A stretch of 64,000 nucleotides of DNA from Nothophaeocryptopus gaeumannii (taxonomy: Eukaryota; Ascomycota; Dothideomycetes; Mycosphaerellales; Mycosphaerellaceae). The stretch lies in NCBI GenBank assembly GCA_031771865.1, contig JASISA010000025.1, positions 930,001 through 994,000 on the forward strand. Direction: 5' to 3'. Numbering within the stretch: position 1 is the stretch's first letter; each line of letters begins with the position of its first letter. Positions 30,742 to 42,911 of this stretch are shown piece by piece. A program made the translations under genes and the position numbers. The notes below the pieces were generated by a model. It made no database searches. It saw only the letters and a program-made list of their open reading frames with translations, and was not told the DNA's origin.

Positions 30742-32906
30742 GCTTTTCACTTTTGGCTCTCCCACAGATGAATGCTCACTGTCGGTTGCGACTCAACCGG
30801 AGCACGCAGTGGGTGCATGATGTCCTAAACACGATGGAGAAAGGTCGGTGTGAAACTTTGAAATTTTTGCTGACTTCGTCTTTCACATGCTGGATTACGC
30901 AACACAAACAGGTATCTTGCCATGTCAAAGCAGATGTCAGGATAAGTCGATGCAGGATCGATCGTGCTCCCGCTTTCGACAACCGTGTCACAATCGCACA
31001 TGATGTTTCTCTCCGCTGGCACACTTTTCCAGGCAGGCTTTCGACAGGACTTTGCCATGATGTCCATCAATAAGTACTTGTTTTCTCGCTTGAAAAGTCC
31101 GCTACTTCTTCTGCACTACGGAAGCTGTCTCATTGCTTTGCCGCCAACACCTATTAGAGCTTCTGCACTGTTCATGGATCAGATACCCGTCATCACCCTG
31201 AGCATGAATCCGGGTTCAACATCTGCTGCGCATCCCATATCCAACGGAATGCGCACCCTTCGAGCTACACACATTCCTGCCTTCGGCGTCAGTGATCCCC
31301 GAGCACATGGCTCTTCGCAAAGAAAGGGGTATTTAAACCTTTCATCCAGCCTGGTGTCGATATTTGAACTGCAATCATTTGGCCTTTCCTTGTCCGAAGT
31401 TTGCCTCAAAACAGACAGCAGAAGCCACCGAAGACTTCGACCTTGCTTCTCACCATCGAGTATTCCATCTATCGACTCTTCTGATCCGCTCTTTCAAGCG
31501 CATTTCTCTCACCCCACTTGGTAAACTCTCCTCATGGTAACGTCCGAGAAGCGTTCCGACGTGCCGGTTCAACGAAGGGTCTTGGAGGCTCTGCGAAGTT
31601 TTTGAACGCAGAGCATGACTCTCTCAACAATCTTGTGTCCGCTGACCATAGCAGGAAAAGAACACGTTCACGAAGGATCATCTGCAGCGGCGTCTCAGGC
31701 GAAAAGCAGTTCAAGACAAGAGACTCTGAACTTTTGCACTCGGAACGAGAAGGAGTGACCCAGTCTTCCGTGCGGCACGGTTGCTAAACGGAGTTCCAGC
31801 AACTCCGCGGTAGGACATTTGTCGTTCACGGTCTGGCCTGGCCAGAACCGACCAACAGGCAGGACTCAAATCGCAACGGACGACCAGAAGGTCACGAGGA
31901 AGCTGGACAGAAGGCAAATTTGACGGACATTATCGGCGGAGCGGACACCAGCCCCACTCATGTTCAGCATCGAGGAGACGGTTCCGTTTGAATATACCTC
32001 GAGAGGCTTCGCAAGAAACAAGGCATGCCACACGCGGCCCCTTCCTGGTACACTCACGCGTATGCATGCAAACACAAATGCGGAGTTCCATTGAAGCCTA
32101 TCGGAAGCAATGCAATACTGTAAGAGATGATCCGGCCCCTCCCGACATCTGGCAATAAGGATTCCCGACCCGTTTGGAAGCTATACAGAAGGCAAGAAAT
32201 TTCAGCACTTGACTGGAAAGAGTAGGCGACAACGACGACTACCAACAGCACCTCTGTGCAACATGACACGAGAGGACGATCTGGGGCTCCGCGGACTAGT
32301 AAGATAGACTTCGATCGATCTGGGGAACACGTGTTGCTCAATCAATGAAGTCGCTCATTTGAAAGCTTCGCACTCGCTAGAGCCGTCTGCCGGAAGCTTG
32401 ATGAGTCCAGCCCAGTCTGGAGCAGACCACAACCAACCCTCTCCATTGGACGGCCTCGTCTCAACACGTAATCAGCGTGCCTCGTCTCCAGGTCGTTGGA
32501 AATGAAGAAATACGCCTATATGCATTAGGAAGCCACCGCCGTCACTATAGTGCTTCAACTCCAGCTGGAGGACATACGAGCCGAAGTCTTCCAAGGCTCT
32601 GGCCTCAAGCTGGCCATGTCCGTACGCTACCCCAGATCCCCAAACCGCCGTTCATCCTAGCCTGTGGAGATGGGCCACGACCAGACCTGTCGTTCTATCT
32701 CGTGGATCAGGATGGGTCCCAGTATGCATGCGGAACGGGATCCAGTCCTTCAGCATTCTTCCCTATAAGACCGCCATGGAGACTCGAGGGGAACTTCATC
32801 AAGCCCAAAGCCTTCCGACCAGCTTCCACTCGATCATTGAGCGATTCGTATCACAACGGGTCCACTACACCAGACTCTCTGAGATCCTCGGCAACAACTC
32901 ACCAAC
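30742..32906. other. Gene-poor interval
   Basis: About 2.2 kb in which I find no supported gene. Frames such as 30964-31524 (+) and 32477-33040 (+) are open but have random-looking composition and no domain. The last few hundred bases must hold the promoter and 5' UTR of the acetate transporter gene. Confidence 0.4.
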
Positions 32907-33746
32907 ATGGCCACCCACCACGCCCACAACTCCTCCTCCACCCTCGACGACATCAGCCCAGAGAAGCGTCAAGTCCAGCATACAGAGAACACTCTTCAGC
33001 AAACACCATCACACTTCGAGAAGCTCTACCTCGCTCCTGAGACACCCGCTGCTCCTCTCCAAAAGACCCTTCAATGGACCTTCGGCAACCCAACCCCTAT
33101 TGCCATCGGCGGTTTCATCCTCGCCAACACCCCAGCAACCATTGAGCTCATGGGCTGGGGCGGCGCTGGAGGTCCTGGCGGCGGTAACGCTTCTGCCGGT
33201 GTTGGCAGCTACTTTTTCATCGGAGCCATCCTTCTCTACTTCGGCGCCATCGGCGAGTGGATCCTGGGCAACACCTTCCCAGCCGTCATTTTCTTCACCT
33301 TTGGCGGCTTCTGGGGAACTTTCGGAGCCACACTCATGCCTTTCTTCAATGCGATCAATGGATACGGTGACGACCCAGCTGGCTTCTATAACAGCTTCGC
33401 TTACTTCCTCATCTGCTTCGCCCTGCTCTGTCTGCTCTACATGATCGCGGCGCTCCGAACGAATATGTGCCTGGTCGCGATCTTGTTCTGCTTCGTGGTT
33501 ACTTTCCCCTGCTTGGCTGCCAGCTACTTCTACGCCGCCCGTGGCATGCTTGCCGTTAGCCAGTCGACTCGAATCGCTGGTGGTGCTTTCGCTTTCGTGG
33601 CATCTGTTATTGCTTGGTATCTGTGGTTCAGCATGATCTTGGAGTCTGTTGACTTCCCATTCTCGCTGCCGGTTGGAGATCTTTCGCACATTGTTAAGGG
33701 AAAGGCCGATCTTGCGAAGGCGAAGTCTGACCGTGGGATGGTCTAG
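32907..33746 (+). CDS. Acetate transporter, GPR1/FUN34/YaaH family
   Basis: A single-exon, 279-residue, six-helix plasma-membrane protein of the AceTr family, which imports acetate and other short monocarboxylates (Ady2/Ato1, AcpA relatives). A hydrophilic N-terminus of about 55 residues leads to the family signature NPTPIAIGGF (about residues 61-70), then TPATIELMGWGGAGG. Later conserved pieces are GGFWGTFGATLMPFFNAINGYGDD (about 130-153) and FSLPVGDLSHIVKG near the C-terminus. The start ATG at 32907 gives a normal N-terminal length. Genes of this family are usually induced by acetate and repressed by glucose, but I saw no specific site. It lies 460 bp upstream of the Baeyer-Villiger monooxygenase on the same strand. 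Confidence 0.92.
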   Translation: MATHHAHNSSSTLDDISPEKRQVQHTENTLQQTPSHFEKLYLAPETPAAPLQKTLQWTFGNPTPIAIGGFILANTPATIELMGWGGAGGPGGGNASAGVGSYFFIGAILLYFGAIGEWILGNTFPAVIFFTFGGFWGTFGATLMPFFNAINGYGDDPAGFYNSFAYFLICFALLCLLYMIAALRTNMCLVAILFCFVVTFPCLAASYFYAARGMLAVSQSTRIAGGAFAFVASVIAWYLWFSMILESVDFPFSLPVGDLSHIVKGKADLAKAKSDRGMV

Positions 33747-34207
33747 ACGTTGGTTTTGTGTTACTGAGAAACGATAAAGCGTCGGCGCTGGGGACATGAG
33801 AAATGAATTGGGATGGAACACTCGTCATTCTGTATTCAAGTAGCAATGCGAGTGAATTGCGATGTGAAACCATCACTTCATGAACCGTGTAACTGAACAC
33901 AGATGCGTCAATCTCTCTGTCCGAATAAGCGCTCTCCAAATAAACGAAGGGCGTACCGAGATGCTCCATTTGTTAAGAGGCAAAAGTGAGCGTCTCAAGC
34001 AGCTCTGAACGGCGTCGGCTACTCTTCGAAGTGGCGATCGGAGCGAAGCTGCCTCCGCACCCAGTCCTTCAAGCTTCAACCGAGGTGACACTAGTCAGTA
34101 AGAACGTATCGAGCACGTCACAAGAAAACCATGCCAACGACTACCAGATGCATTCACAATCGATTCATTGTTGCTGGACACAACGTGCTTGATCGAACAG
34201 AGACATC
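33747..34207. other. Intergenic, promoter of the BVMO gene
   Basis: This 460-bp spacer between two plus-strand genes should hold the end of the acetate transporter transcript and the BVMO promoter. No motif was singled out. Confidence 0.4.
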
Positions 34208-36020
34208 ATGCCTTTTCAACGCAGCTTTTTGAAGTCCAACAGTGCAACATCGACTCGCGTCAACGATCAAGTCGTCAGTGACGGAAAGCCCGTCACTCTC
34301 GAACTCGACGCCGTAGTTATTGGAGGTGGCTTCGCGGGCGTCTATCTCCTACATCGTCTGCGACAGGAAGGCTTCAATGTAAAGCTCGTAGAAGCCGGAT
34401 CTGGTCTTGGAGGGTATATTGCACCACATCCTGCAAACTTCTCGTCTCAGATCATCGAACTGACCTCCCTCCATAGCATATGGCACTGGAACAACTACCC
34501 AGGCGCACGAGTCGATAGCATGTGGCCCGTATACCAACTCTCAATCCCAGAAGTCTTCAATACGTGGGAGTGGACGCAGATGTATCCCGGAAGCCAGGAA
34601 TTACAGCGGTATTTCCGACATATCGATAAAGTTCTCGATATCTCCAAAGATACACTCTATCACACGCGGGTCAATGCAGCTACATGGGACGATCAGACTC
34701 ACAAATGGAATATTACTTCCGACAATGGGACCAAGATCTCCGCCAAGTTCATGAACTGCTGTCTGGGCTTTGCTGCAAAACGTCATTTTCCAGATTGGCC
34801 TGGCTTTGAGGATTTCGGTGGGTATGTATGCCATTCCTCGTTTTGGCCTGTCGAAGGAGTTGATATGAAAGGAAAGAAAGTCGGCGTCGTTGGAAATGGC
34901 GCCACAGGGATTCAGATTGCACAGGAATCCTCCAGGGATGCGTCCAAGCTCAGCGTTTTCATACGCACGCCAAATACTTGCATCCCGATGAAGCAGCGGC
35001 CAGTGGATCAAGAACAGGCGAAGAGGGATTTGGAGGATTACATCCCAAGGAAGTTGCAGAAGGAAAGGTTTCGCACGGGGGGCGGCTTCTTGTACGATGA
35101 CCCAACGCAGAAGGCGTTCGATGTCTCTGATGAAGAGCGCGAGAGGGTACTTCAAGGGGCCTGGGATAGAGGTGGCTTTGAAATTCTTTCCATGTATGAT
35201 GACTTCTTGACAAACGACACCTCGAATCGATATCTCTACGATTTCTGGGCGAAAAGGGTCCGTGCCCGGATCTCGAATCCAGAGAAGCGTGACATCTTGG
35301 CGCCGTTGGAGCCACCACATCCATTCGCTGGAAAGAGGCCAAGTCTTGAACAAGACTACTATGAGCAAATGGATAAAGACCACGTCGAGCTGGTCGACCT
35401 AAAGAAAACACCAGTCTCTCATCTTGTGAAGGAGGGTGTAGTAACAGCAGACGGCAAGCTCCACGAATTGGACATTCTGGCCTTAGCGACGGGGTTCGAC
35501 TCATTGACTGGCGGCTTCACGCAGATTGATATCCGCGGAGTTGATGGCGAGAGTCTGTATGAGAAGTGGAACGGCGAGCAGGGAGCTCTGTCATATCTAG
35601 GACTGAGTGTCAACGGCTTCCCGAACATGTTCTATACTTACGGGCCCCATGCTCCCACAGCATATGTAAATGGCCCGAGCATCGTGGAGCCACAATGCGA
35701 ATGGATCGTGGATACCATGAAAAGAATGGCCAGCAATGGCAAGACCAAGATCAACGCCCAAGCGCAAGCAGAGCAAGCATGGAAGAGGAATGTCAACGAA
35801 CTCCACGCGGCAACCGTTAGGGACAAGGTGGACTCCTGGTACATGGGTAACTTATTTCCATCCTTGTGAATGCGTGAGGGACTTGCTAACGAAGTCTGCA
35901 GGTACAAACATCCCGGGAAAGCCGCGACAAGCTTTGAACTACGCCGGAGGTCTGGCGTTGTATATTGACACTATACGAGGAGCCATGGATGAGGATTTCA
36001 AAGGCTTCGATTTGTCCTGA
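34208..36020 (+). CDS. Baeyer-Villiger monooxygenase (cyclohexanone monooxygenase-like)
   Basis: A 585-residue type I flavin monooxygenase from join(34208..35846, 35902..36020); the 55-bp intron lies in a glycine codon of WYMGTNIPGKPR. It uses FAD, NADPH and O2 to insert oxygen next to a ketone, giving an ester or lactone. The first Rossmann motif is AVVIGGGFAGVYLLH (about residues 36-50). The BVMO fingerprint F-x-G-x3-H-x3-W-P is present exactly (FGGYVCHSSFWP, about 207-218). The second Rossmann motif GVVGNGATGIQ follows at about 228-238. The conserved LALATGFD comes at about 425 and the C-terminal WYMG..IPGK block at the end. The length matches steroid/cyclohexanone-type BVMOs. The substrate is unknown. 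Confidence 0.92.
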
Positions 36021-37001
36021 GGGCTTGGATTATGGAGTATAATGGAGAACCCCGCTGGTGAGGACCTATGTCAGCTCGTGAGAGCTTCGCATGTTTCAAA
36101 AAGGCTACGTCCGAGTCAGCATATGTCAAGAATGACCCAGCACGATTTCGAGGTGCTCTCTGGACTGCGTAACGCGGGCGTTAGGGCGACAGGCACAGAC
36201 AATCATCCTCGGATATAGATCACTGCAATACTGTGCTCCCTGAGATCCGGTTCAGCCTGTTACCATGGGTGGAGCTCCACAGTTTCGTGAAGGCTACATG
36301 TATGAGTGAGGCTGAGTCGGTTGTAATGACATTCTTCTGGAAGCGAACATACATGGATCTGCCCACGACAACTGATCTCGTATATAGGCCGTCGTGTATA
36401 TTGTTGTAACTTCTGAAGGGCGACATGCCAATGGAGAAGGTGTGAGGAGAATCGCGCCTAGATGGCGTTCCGTATTCCTTGCTCGCCGATCGGACCGTCA
36501 TTTGCCGACAGCGGCTCCGCAACGGAAACAAAGACCGACCAAGTATCCTGATAGGATCCTAGTATCCTAACCTCCTTGCTCGTTTGCTCCATTCCATTAC
36601 TATTGCTTACGTACAGAGCTGAGACGGAGACGCAACTCTGATTCAACCTCACCTCACCTCTCGTAGGTGCTTCGGGCTGCTCGGACGAGCTGACGGAGGA
36701 GTCCACCAAACGGATGCCGTGAGAGCATCACTAACAAGCTCGCAGGTAGCTTCGAAGCTACCGTGCCTAGACGACGTGCATTGCAGTGCTCACGCTGCGT
36801 CTTGCCTCCTCCCAGTGCTCATGCTCTGCCATTGAGAATACTATTGTTTCTGTTTCATTTCATATCCGGCTTCCCACACCGCCAGACATCAATTGTGACT
36901 CCCACAGATCCCATACCATCCTCTAGAGAAGAAAACCCAGAAAGACCTCAAACCAGAACAAATCTCCGGTCAATCCAATCAACAGAAAACCCCCTTCCAA
37001 A
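36021..37001. other. Intergenic, no gene seen
   Basis: About 1 kb between the BVMO and nitroreductase genes. No domain-bearing frame, RNA or repeat was found. The right end carries the nitroreductase promoter and a pyrimidine/adenine-rich leader just before its ATG. Confidence 0.4.
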
Positions 37002-37753
37002 ATGTCTGCTGAAACGTCAGTCCAACCCTCCCATCAACACGAATCCCTCGAAACCTGCATCCGCCGCCGCCACTCCATCCGCTTCTACAAACCCACCCCC
37101 CTCCCCAAACCCCTCCTCTACGAATGTCTGTCCCTCGCCCAACTCGCCCCTTCAAACTCCAACATCCAAAACTGGCGCATCACACTCGCCTCGGGCCCCG
37201 CGCGAGACCGCATCGTAGCCGCCTTAAAAACCGAATCAGAAACCCACGGCGGCGCCGTTCCCCCATTACCCGAACAGTTCCGCCATTTCCGTTCCGAATT
37301 CGGACATCTCCTCTACGGCGAGAAAGGGTATGACATTGCGAGACATGAGAAGGAGAAGCATCGCTGGGCGCAGATGAGGAACTATGAGTTCTTCGGTGCT
37401 CCCACAGTCGCCGTAATCACGATGGATAAGACTCTCACGCCGGTTGATAGCATGTCCGTGGGAATGTTTGTTCAGACATTCATGTTAGCGTTGACAAAAC
37501 GAGGAGCAGGAAGTTGTTTGCAGGTGAGTGTGACGGGGTATCCGGAGGTGTTGAGGAGGGAGTTTGGATTGCCGGACGATCAGGCGATTCTTTGCGGGAT
37601 GGCGATTGGGTGGCCGGCGGAACGGAATCAGGTAAGACAGATGGTAGCAGGGTGTAGATGAGGGGTTGGCTGACTTTTGATGGGTAATAGGTGAATGAGA
37701 TGACAATTCCGAGGGATACTTTGGAGAATTGTATGACGATGCTGGATGAGTAG
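37002..37753 (+). CDS. Nitroreductase-family FMN oxidoreductase
   Basis: A 230-residue flavoprotein from join(37002..37631, 37691..37753), with a 59-bp phase-0 intron after AERNQ. The fold binds FMN and reduces nitroaromatics, quinones or enones with NAD(P)H. Visible family features are RRRHSIRFYKPTPLPKPLL (about residues 20-38, the FMN-phosphate arm), LAQLAPSNSNIQNWRI (about 45-60, the APS..N.QNW motif), and the C-terminal GLPDDQAILCGMAIGWP (about 192-208). The second exon ends with a helix closing the dimer interface. It has no signal peptide, so it is cytosolic. It follows the BVMO on the same strand, and the two could act on the same xenobiotic or cyclic substrate; that link is inference. 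Confidence 0.9.
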
Positions 37754-39552
37754 ACGGTGTTGTGGGTATTAGTCGTCTCAGCCGGGGTTGCTTCTGAATG
37801 AGTACGCCGTACGTCTTCGCGAATGGGGCGATTGGTGCTACCTACTGAGAAGCGAAGATCGAAGCGAGTGATGACATGGCTAGGATGTTTATCAGGCTCA
37901 TCCTCATCCTCATCCTCAGGGGAAAACTTGCTCTACTATGACTGCAAGAGCTATCCAACATGTAGACGCCATCCTACCCCTTCAGTCTGCTCTGTCCCTC
38001 CTACTTCACCTCGCAGCAACCGGTCAAACATTGTTCAGCCCCTCATCCATCACCCACCATTCGTCGTGCCGTGTCGTGCCTCGCCTCGCCCCGCTCATCC
38101 CTCATCGCACAGATTGGCTCTTCTTTCCTGGCACCTCGATATCCCTCCGAGATGCGACCGAAGGTTGGTCGTCTATTGGTAAGGTTACATGTTTGCCTGT
38201 CGAATTGCTCTCAAAACCAGTCAACACGACGGAGTGAGAGCTGAACGTTGGATTTCGTCTCACGACTCATGGTACGAGTGGAGGGTTTCGTCGTGGGGCT
38301 ACAAATGTTTGTTGGATGACAGTTCTTGGTATCTTCTTCAAGCTTCTTGACACGTTGAAAGCGAGTCAGCCAAGAAAGGTGGCATTTATTTTGCATTTGT
38401 CCAAGTTGGCACTCACGTAGCATTTGTCCGAAAGCGCCACCCGATAGCAGGTGTAATTGGCTTTTCCGCTCAAATTCACATATCCGCATATGTGTGCCCA
38501 AAGTGCCAGGGCTATCCAACCCAGAAACTCAAAACGACCCAACAGTGGTATTCCGGTTCTGCCGCTTTGGGAGAGTGACCCGAGAGCTTGGGAGTGACAA
38601 GCTTAATATCTTCTCGCGTTCAACTGTCGTGTTTCACACCGAGAATACTTTGGTAGACGTACCCATATACAACTGAACGAAATACGTGTCTCGTGACGGC
38701 TCTTTTGAGCAAATGGTTTCCGTCCCCAGTTCCATGTCACGATCAGATCTCGTACCTTGCATCAAGATGTGTTCTCGGCAATATCGGCTTCTCGTCTCCA
38801 GATATCCATTCAATGAATACACGGCCGCTGCCGTTACCGATGCTTGTAATGACTTCGATCGATGGTACAGTCATATGCGAGTCGAGGACGAGACTGTTTG
38901 TTTTCGTGGGTCAGCACATCCGCAGATGGCGTAATAGTGATTTGAACTTGACACCGTTTGGTACGAAATCACCAGGATCAAAATGTACGACCGCGGAAAG
39001 GGAGCAGCGGACATTGTGCGCATCTTCGCTTTGACAATATTGCAGGCAAGATTTTCGAGGTCTCGTCCAGCTGACAGTCAGGACAAGCATGGCACAATCC
39101 CTTTTGAGTAGTCGTGAGATCTCCCATTTCGCGGAGATTTGTACCCTTATACCCTTGTACCCTCGGGCAGTCCCGATGGCGAGGAGGCAGCCACGGCCGT
39201 TACCGGGTTGGCCCGCGCGCTCATCATCCGCACCCGGGGAAGCATGTCCAAGAGATGATGAGTAAGTCCCACAAGCAGTGGGCTCGCGGATTGGTCAGAT
39301 CAAGTGTGTCATCGGATCAAAGCGTCGCGAACTATCGAGCATCAATGATCAGCTTTGTTGGCGAGCATCGAGATTTGCTCCAGTATCAAGGACAGGCTGT
39401 GCTCTTGAATTTACGGCTCGTCCAGGGTAATGGCTGGCACGTGAGAGTGAACTGCCCAGCAAAAGCAACATTCCGCGTGGATGTTTGGACACGCGTCGCA
39501 GGAGGGACGCACCATGTCATGGGGCTTGTGCTTAACCGTGAGAATGGTGGAA
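37754..39552. other. Gene-poor interval between convergent genes
   Basis: About 1.8 kb with no supported gene. There is a small ATCCTC repeat near 37900 and a short CCCTTATA/CCCTTGTA repeat near 39140. Open frames at 38686-39034 and 39114-39617 have no recognisable domain. Confidence 0.4.
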
Positions 39553-41282
39553 TTATCGCTCGTCTGCCGCAATTGCGGCACCAAGATAGGAGGCCGGAAG
39601 CTGCGAATTCTTTGTAAATCTGATCGGCTGGTTAGTTCCAAGCATTGAGTCTCTCGAGATGGTGCTGTTGTAAACTGCTTGCCACAGAGCATGAACACGA
39701 CTGTCCAGTAGTGGGCCTGGGTAGACATATCTTGACATTGTGTCCCTCATTTTCCCCCAAGTGTCAATAGCAAGGTCCATTTGCAGTCTCTTCAGCGTGC
39801 GCATGTGTATAGGATCACATCTGCCAGTAGTGGAGCAGATCATCACCAATGTCCAGAACGTGCACTCTTCGTAGACTGTGCCAATGAGAAGATCTGCGTG
39901 GAGAGAAAGAGCGTCGTTGTAGATATGCTCGAGAGGGTCGTTCATATTAGAGCCCATTGCGAGTCGGAAGAAGCCACAGATGGCGATAGCAGCCAGTCTG
40001 AGGTGCATGCTTGCCTGACGAACGATGGCGTCTTCCAGAATCGTTCGAAAGACGGAGCAAGGTGCAGCGTTCATCTCCTCATAGGTCCAGTGGATGAGTG
40101 CCTGCTGTGTGTCGTCTAGTCTTCCCCTAGAGGCTTGATCATGTGGAACGATTGCCGCAAGTCGGCTGACCATGTGCAACAGACCAGGCAGTGCAAGGCG
40201 TTGCGCCCTGAGCTGTTCCAAGCCTGCCGACATGGTGCTCGGTAGTGTGGGCGTTGTTGCCGAGAAAAGCTGTCCAGGCTGATCGAAGTAGGTCCGTTTC
40301 GAGGCGTACAGAGGGAGATCGTGGCCGGCGCTCAGTACGAGGCTTACGACGTCTGGGGGGAGCGTTGCTTGGGCGCCCGTAATGCCTCCGCACATATTGG
40401 TGACGATTGCATGCAGTCCGTTCATGTGCGTGTCGTATGTTGCTGCGTCGCCGTACTCCTGTGAAGTCATGAGGTTCGAGTTTAGACTCCAAGCCACAGA
40501 GCGGGACTTACTAGCTCCCAGCCGCCTACCAAAGCTATGGCTGCTACTACGGGGTCTCCGATGGTCTTTGAATCGGACTTGGGGATGGCGTCGTTGATGC
40601 TTTCGATCGTGGTGTGCTTTAGCTGGCTGAGTAGGGAGATGGGTATCGACAACGCTCGTGATACCGTCGCATGGCTGGCTGAGACAAGCATTATGGCGCT
40701 GAACAGGCACGTGTCGCTGAGCGCTGCAGGCCATAGCCGCGTCCGCAGGTCTTGACGCCTATCACTCTCGACTGCAGGGGCGATGGACGTCGTGGAGGGA
40801 GTAGGTGGAAGAAAGAAGCGGGTAAAATGGTCCACGATGCTTGGAATCAGTGGGTGCCATCGCGAGACTGGGTATTGTCGAAAGGTTGTCTCCGTAGGCG
40901 TCGCGCTGAGCGATCGTGAAGGGCTTCTTGAGATGGTGATTTGAAGATTGTCGCTGTCGGTGCCCGAAGTGGATGATGTACGGCTCTCACGGCCAGTCTC
41001 TGATGCTGAGGAAGGCTCGGGCTCATCCGATGCTGTCGGTGCCTGCTTCTCTGCGAGTTTTCTTGCTATGGTCCGTTTGCGCGCAGCAGCACTTGCCTTG
41101 GCTGCTTGTACTCGGACTGCACGCCGAGTATCTTTGCCTACACCAGATGAGGTGCCGATCTCAAATGGCACGAAGGCAACAGTTCTGCTCATCGGATCGT
41201 CTCGTTCATCACCTGGAGAGGACAGCGGGCTTCTCGAAATTGATCTGGGCCGACGATCTTGCTGCTCTCGTGGGTTCTGCAT
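39553..41282 (-). CDS. Fungal transcription-factor-like protein without a zinc cluster
   Basis: A 558-residue protein from complement(join(39553..40458, 40512..41282)), with a 53-bp phase-0 intron. The N-terminus has a phenylalanine-containing motif followed by a basic stretch (RTVAFVPFEIG, then RRAVRVQAAKASAAARKRTIARK). It continues through a serine-rich linker to RWHPLIPSIVDHFTRFFLPP. This pattern is common in fungal proteins annotated as Zn2Cys6-like regulators that lack the cysteine cluster. The C-terminal two-thirds (LFSAIMLVSASHATVSR, THMNGLHAIVTNMCGGI, and a long helical region) resembles the fungal-specific transcription factor domain. Nuclear function is inferred. It is convergent with the nitroreductase. 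The start at 41280-41282 was chosen because the upstream extension is hydrophobic and unlike the family. Confidence 0.72.
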
Positions 41283-42911
41283 CGAGCCAAGGGATGCTGT
41301 AAGTGAATGAGTATGTAAGTCAGTCCGTACGTAGCCCGTGAGCATCGATCGAATCCTACTCAGGGTCTCGGACAAGACAAGGAACGGGCAGAACATATAA
41401 TGACTATACAGTGACAGGCAAGCAGGGCTCCGGGTTAAGCTTCCCATCTGCCTACAACTGGCATGGGTACTTGCCTCGAGGATTGAGTAGTCGCTGGTGC
41501 CGCGCTGTCGGATCCAAAACGCACTCCAGGACCTGCATCTTGCGCTCCAATCCCTATCCGTGGTGCTCTACGCGATCTGTGCGCCGGGGAGAAAGTGTCT
41601 GGCTATCGCGAAGCATGGTCGTCAAGGTGAGGGTGAGTAGGAAGGCAGGGGAAGCCACTTCCCACATGGCGTGATTCAGCTGCAATGTAGAGCACATGAA
41701 GGGAGCTTTGCATCTCAGCTGAGGAGAATAGCAAGCGTTGTACAGCCAGCCACGGTCCATACTATGGCGCCACAGCCAGCTGCTATTGGGGCATTCGACT
41801 TCATGTTCTGAGCACTAACGTTACCTTAGCTCTAGCGGCCACGTTGTGGGCGCTGTTGATAAGGCCCAAGCTTCGCGGACGGATGATGCATCTGCCGGAG
41901 CTGGCTGCAGGGCATAAGGCGTGTGCACGCCGACGCAAGATGTCCGTCGAAGGAGGTGAAGGAATGCTGCGTCTTGGCGGCGTGTGATTAAGTGCAAGCA
42001 CAATGATAATGGCCGTGGGTGCAGGTATCGGCTGGGCTGTGATGCCCTACTGTAACTGATGGTGCCTGCAATGTGGAGGGAAATGGTCTGCCCATAGCGT
42101 AGCAGGCACGGAGGTAGCAGAGGTAAAGATGGTCATGGCACGGATGGGCCTTAAGGTGTCTGTTAGGCGAAGGCTGCTGCAAGGTCAAGTTTGACTTCGA
42201 AGTCGATAGATGGGATCATGGCCTTCCTCTGCCAAGGCTCCAACGCCATACAGTAGAACTAACCAATCGGACGCCTCGGAAAGCCACGGCAGGACCCGCG
42301 CACGTGCTGCCAAGGCTCCGTCGCGCACTCCTTCTGCCACGCCGCAAGCCAACTACGCCCGTTATCGACGAGCGACCAATCGCCGGCAGCCAGTAGTGGG
42401 CATCTGCAGTCACATCCTCAGCTACGCAAGCCTGCCATCTCTCGTACTATCCTCATCTATCTTCAAGCCTGCATCATCCACGAGGCAGCCCCGTAGAAAT
42501 GTGGTCATTCGATCTGCCCGCCAACCCGCGCGGACACACATGTCAGCTGAAGGTCTAACCTTACTCGGCATCTTTGCTACGCTATGACTTCGCACGGGAA
42601 TGGACTTGATTCCTTGCCGCGGTAGAGAAGGCGAGTCTGCCGGACGCTTGGATTAGGCTTACTTGCGGAATCGATGAGCAGAGAAGAAGGAGCGAGGCAG
42701 TAAGGTGGGCATCCGTAAGATGCATGGAGCTCATCTCAGAAACATATCGCAGAGATCTTGAGACAGACATCTCAAGCATCGCGAAGAGAAGCAGAACACC
42801 GACGCTTTCACAGCAAGACGGGTTCATCATTCTCATCATTTCGTGTCGAACTATAGCGAGTAGGATGTCCCATTACCGTATAGACATACTTCTATCAATC
42901 ATCAATCATCA
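41283..42911. other. Gene-poor interval
   Basis: About 1.6 kb holding the promoter of the transcription-factor-like gene and the 3' flank of the DUF7514-like gene. Small open frames on both strands were inspected and none had a recognisable feature. Confidence 0.4.

Noticed and set aside
30964..31524. A 186-residue plus-strand frame in the gene-poor region after the tRNA
   Set aside because: It has no domain, random-like composition and no supporting splice or start context.
33009..33821. A 270-residue minus-strand frame opposite the acetate transporter
   Set aside because: It is a shadow of a biased coding sequence, rich in Glu/Ser without any motif, while the plus strand has the full family signature.
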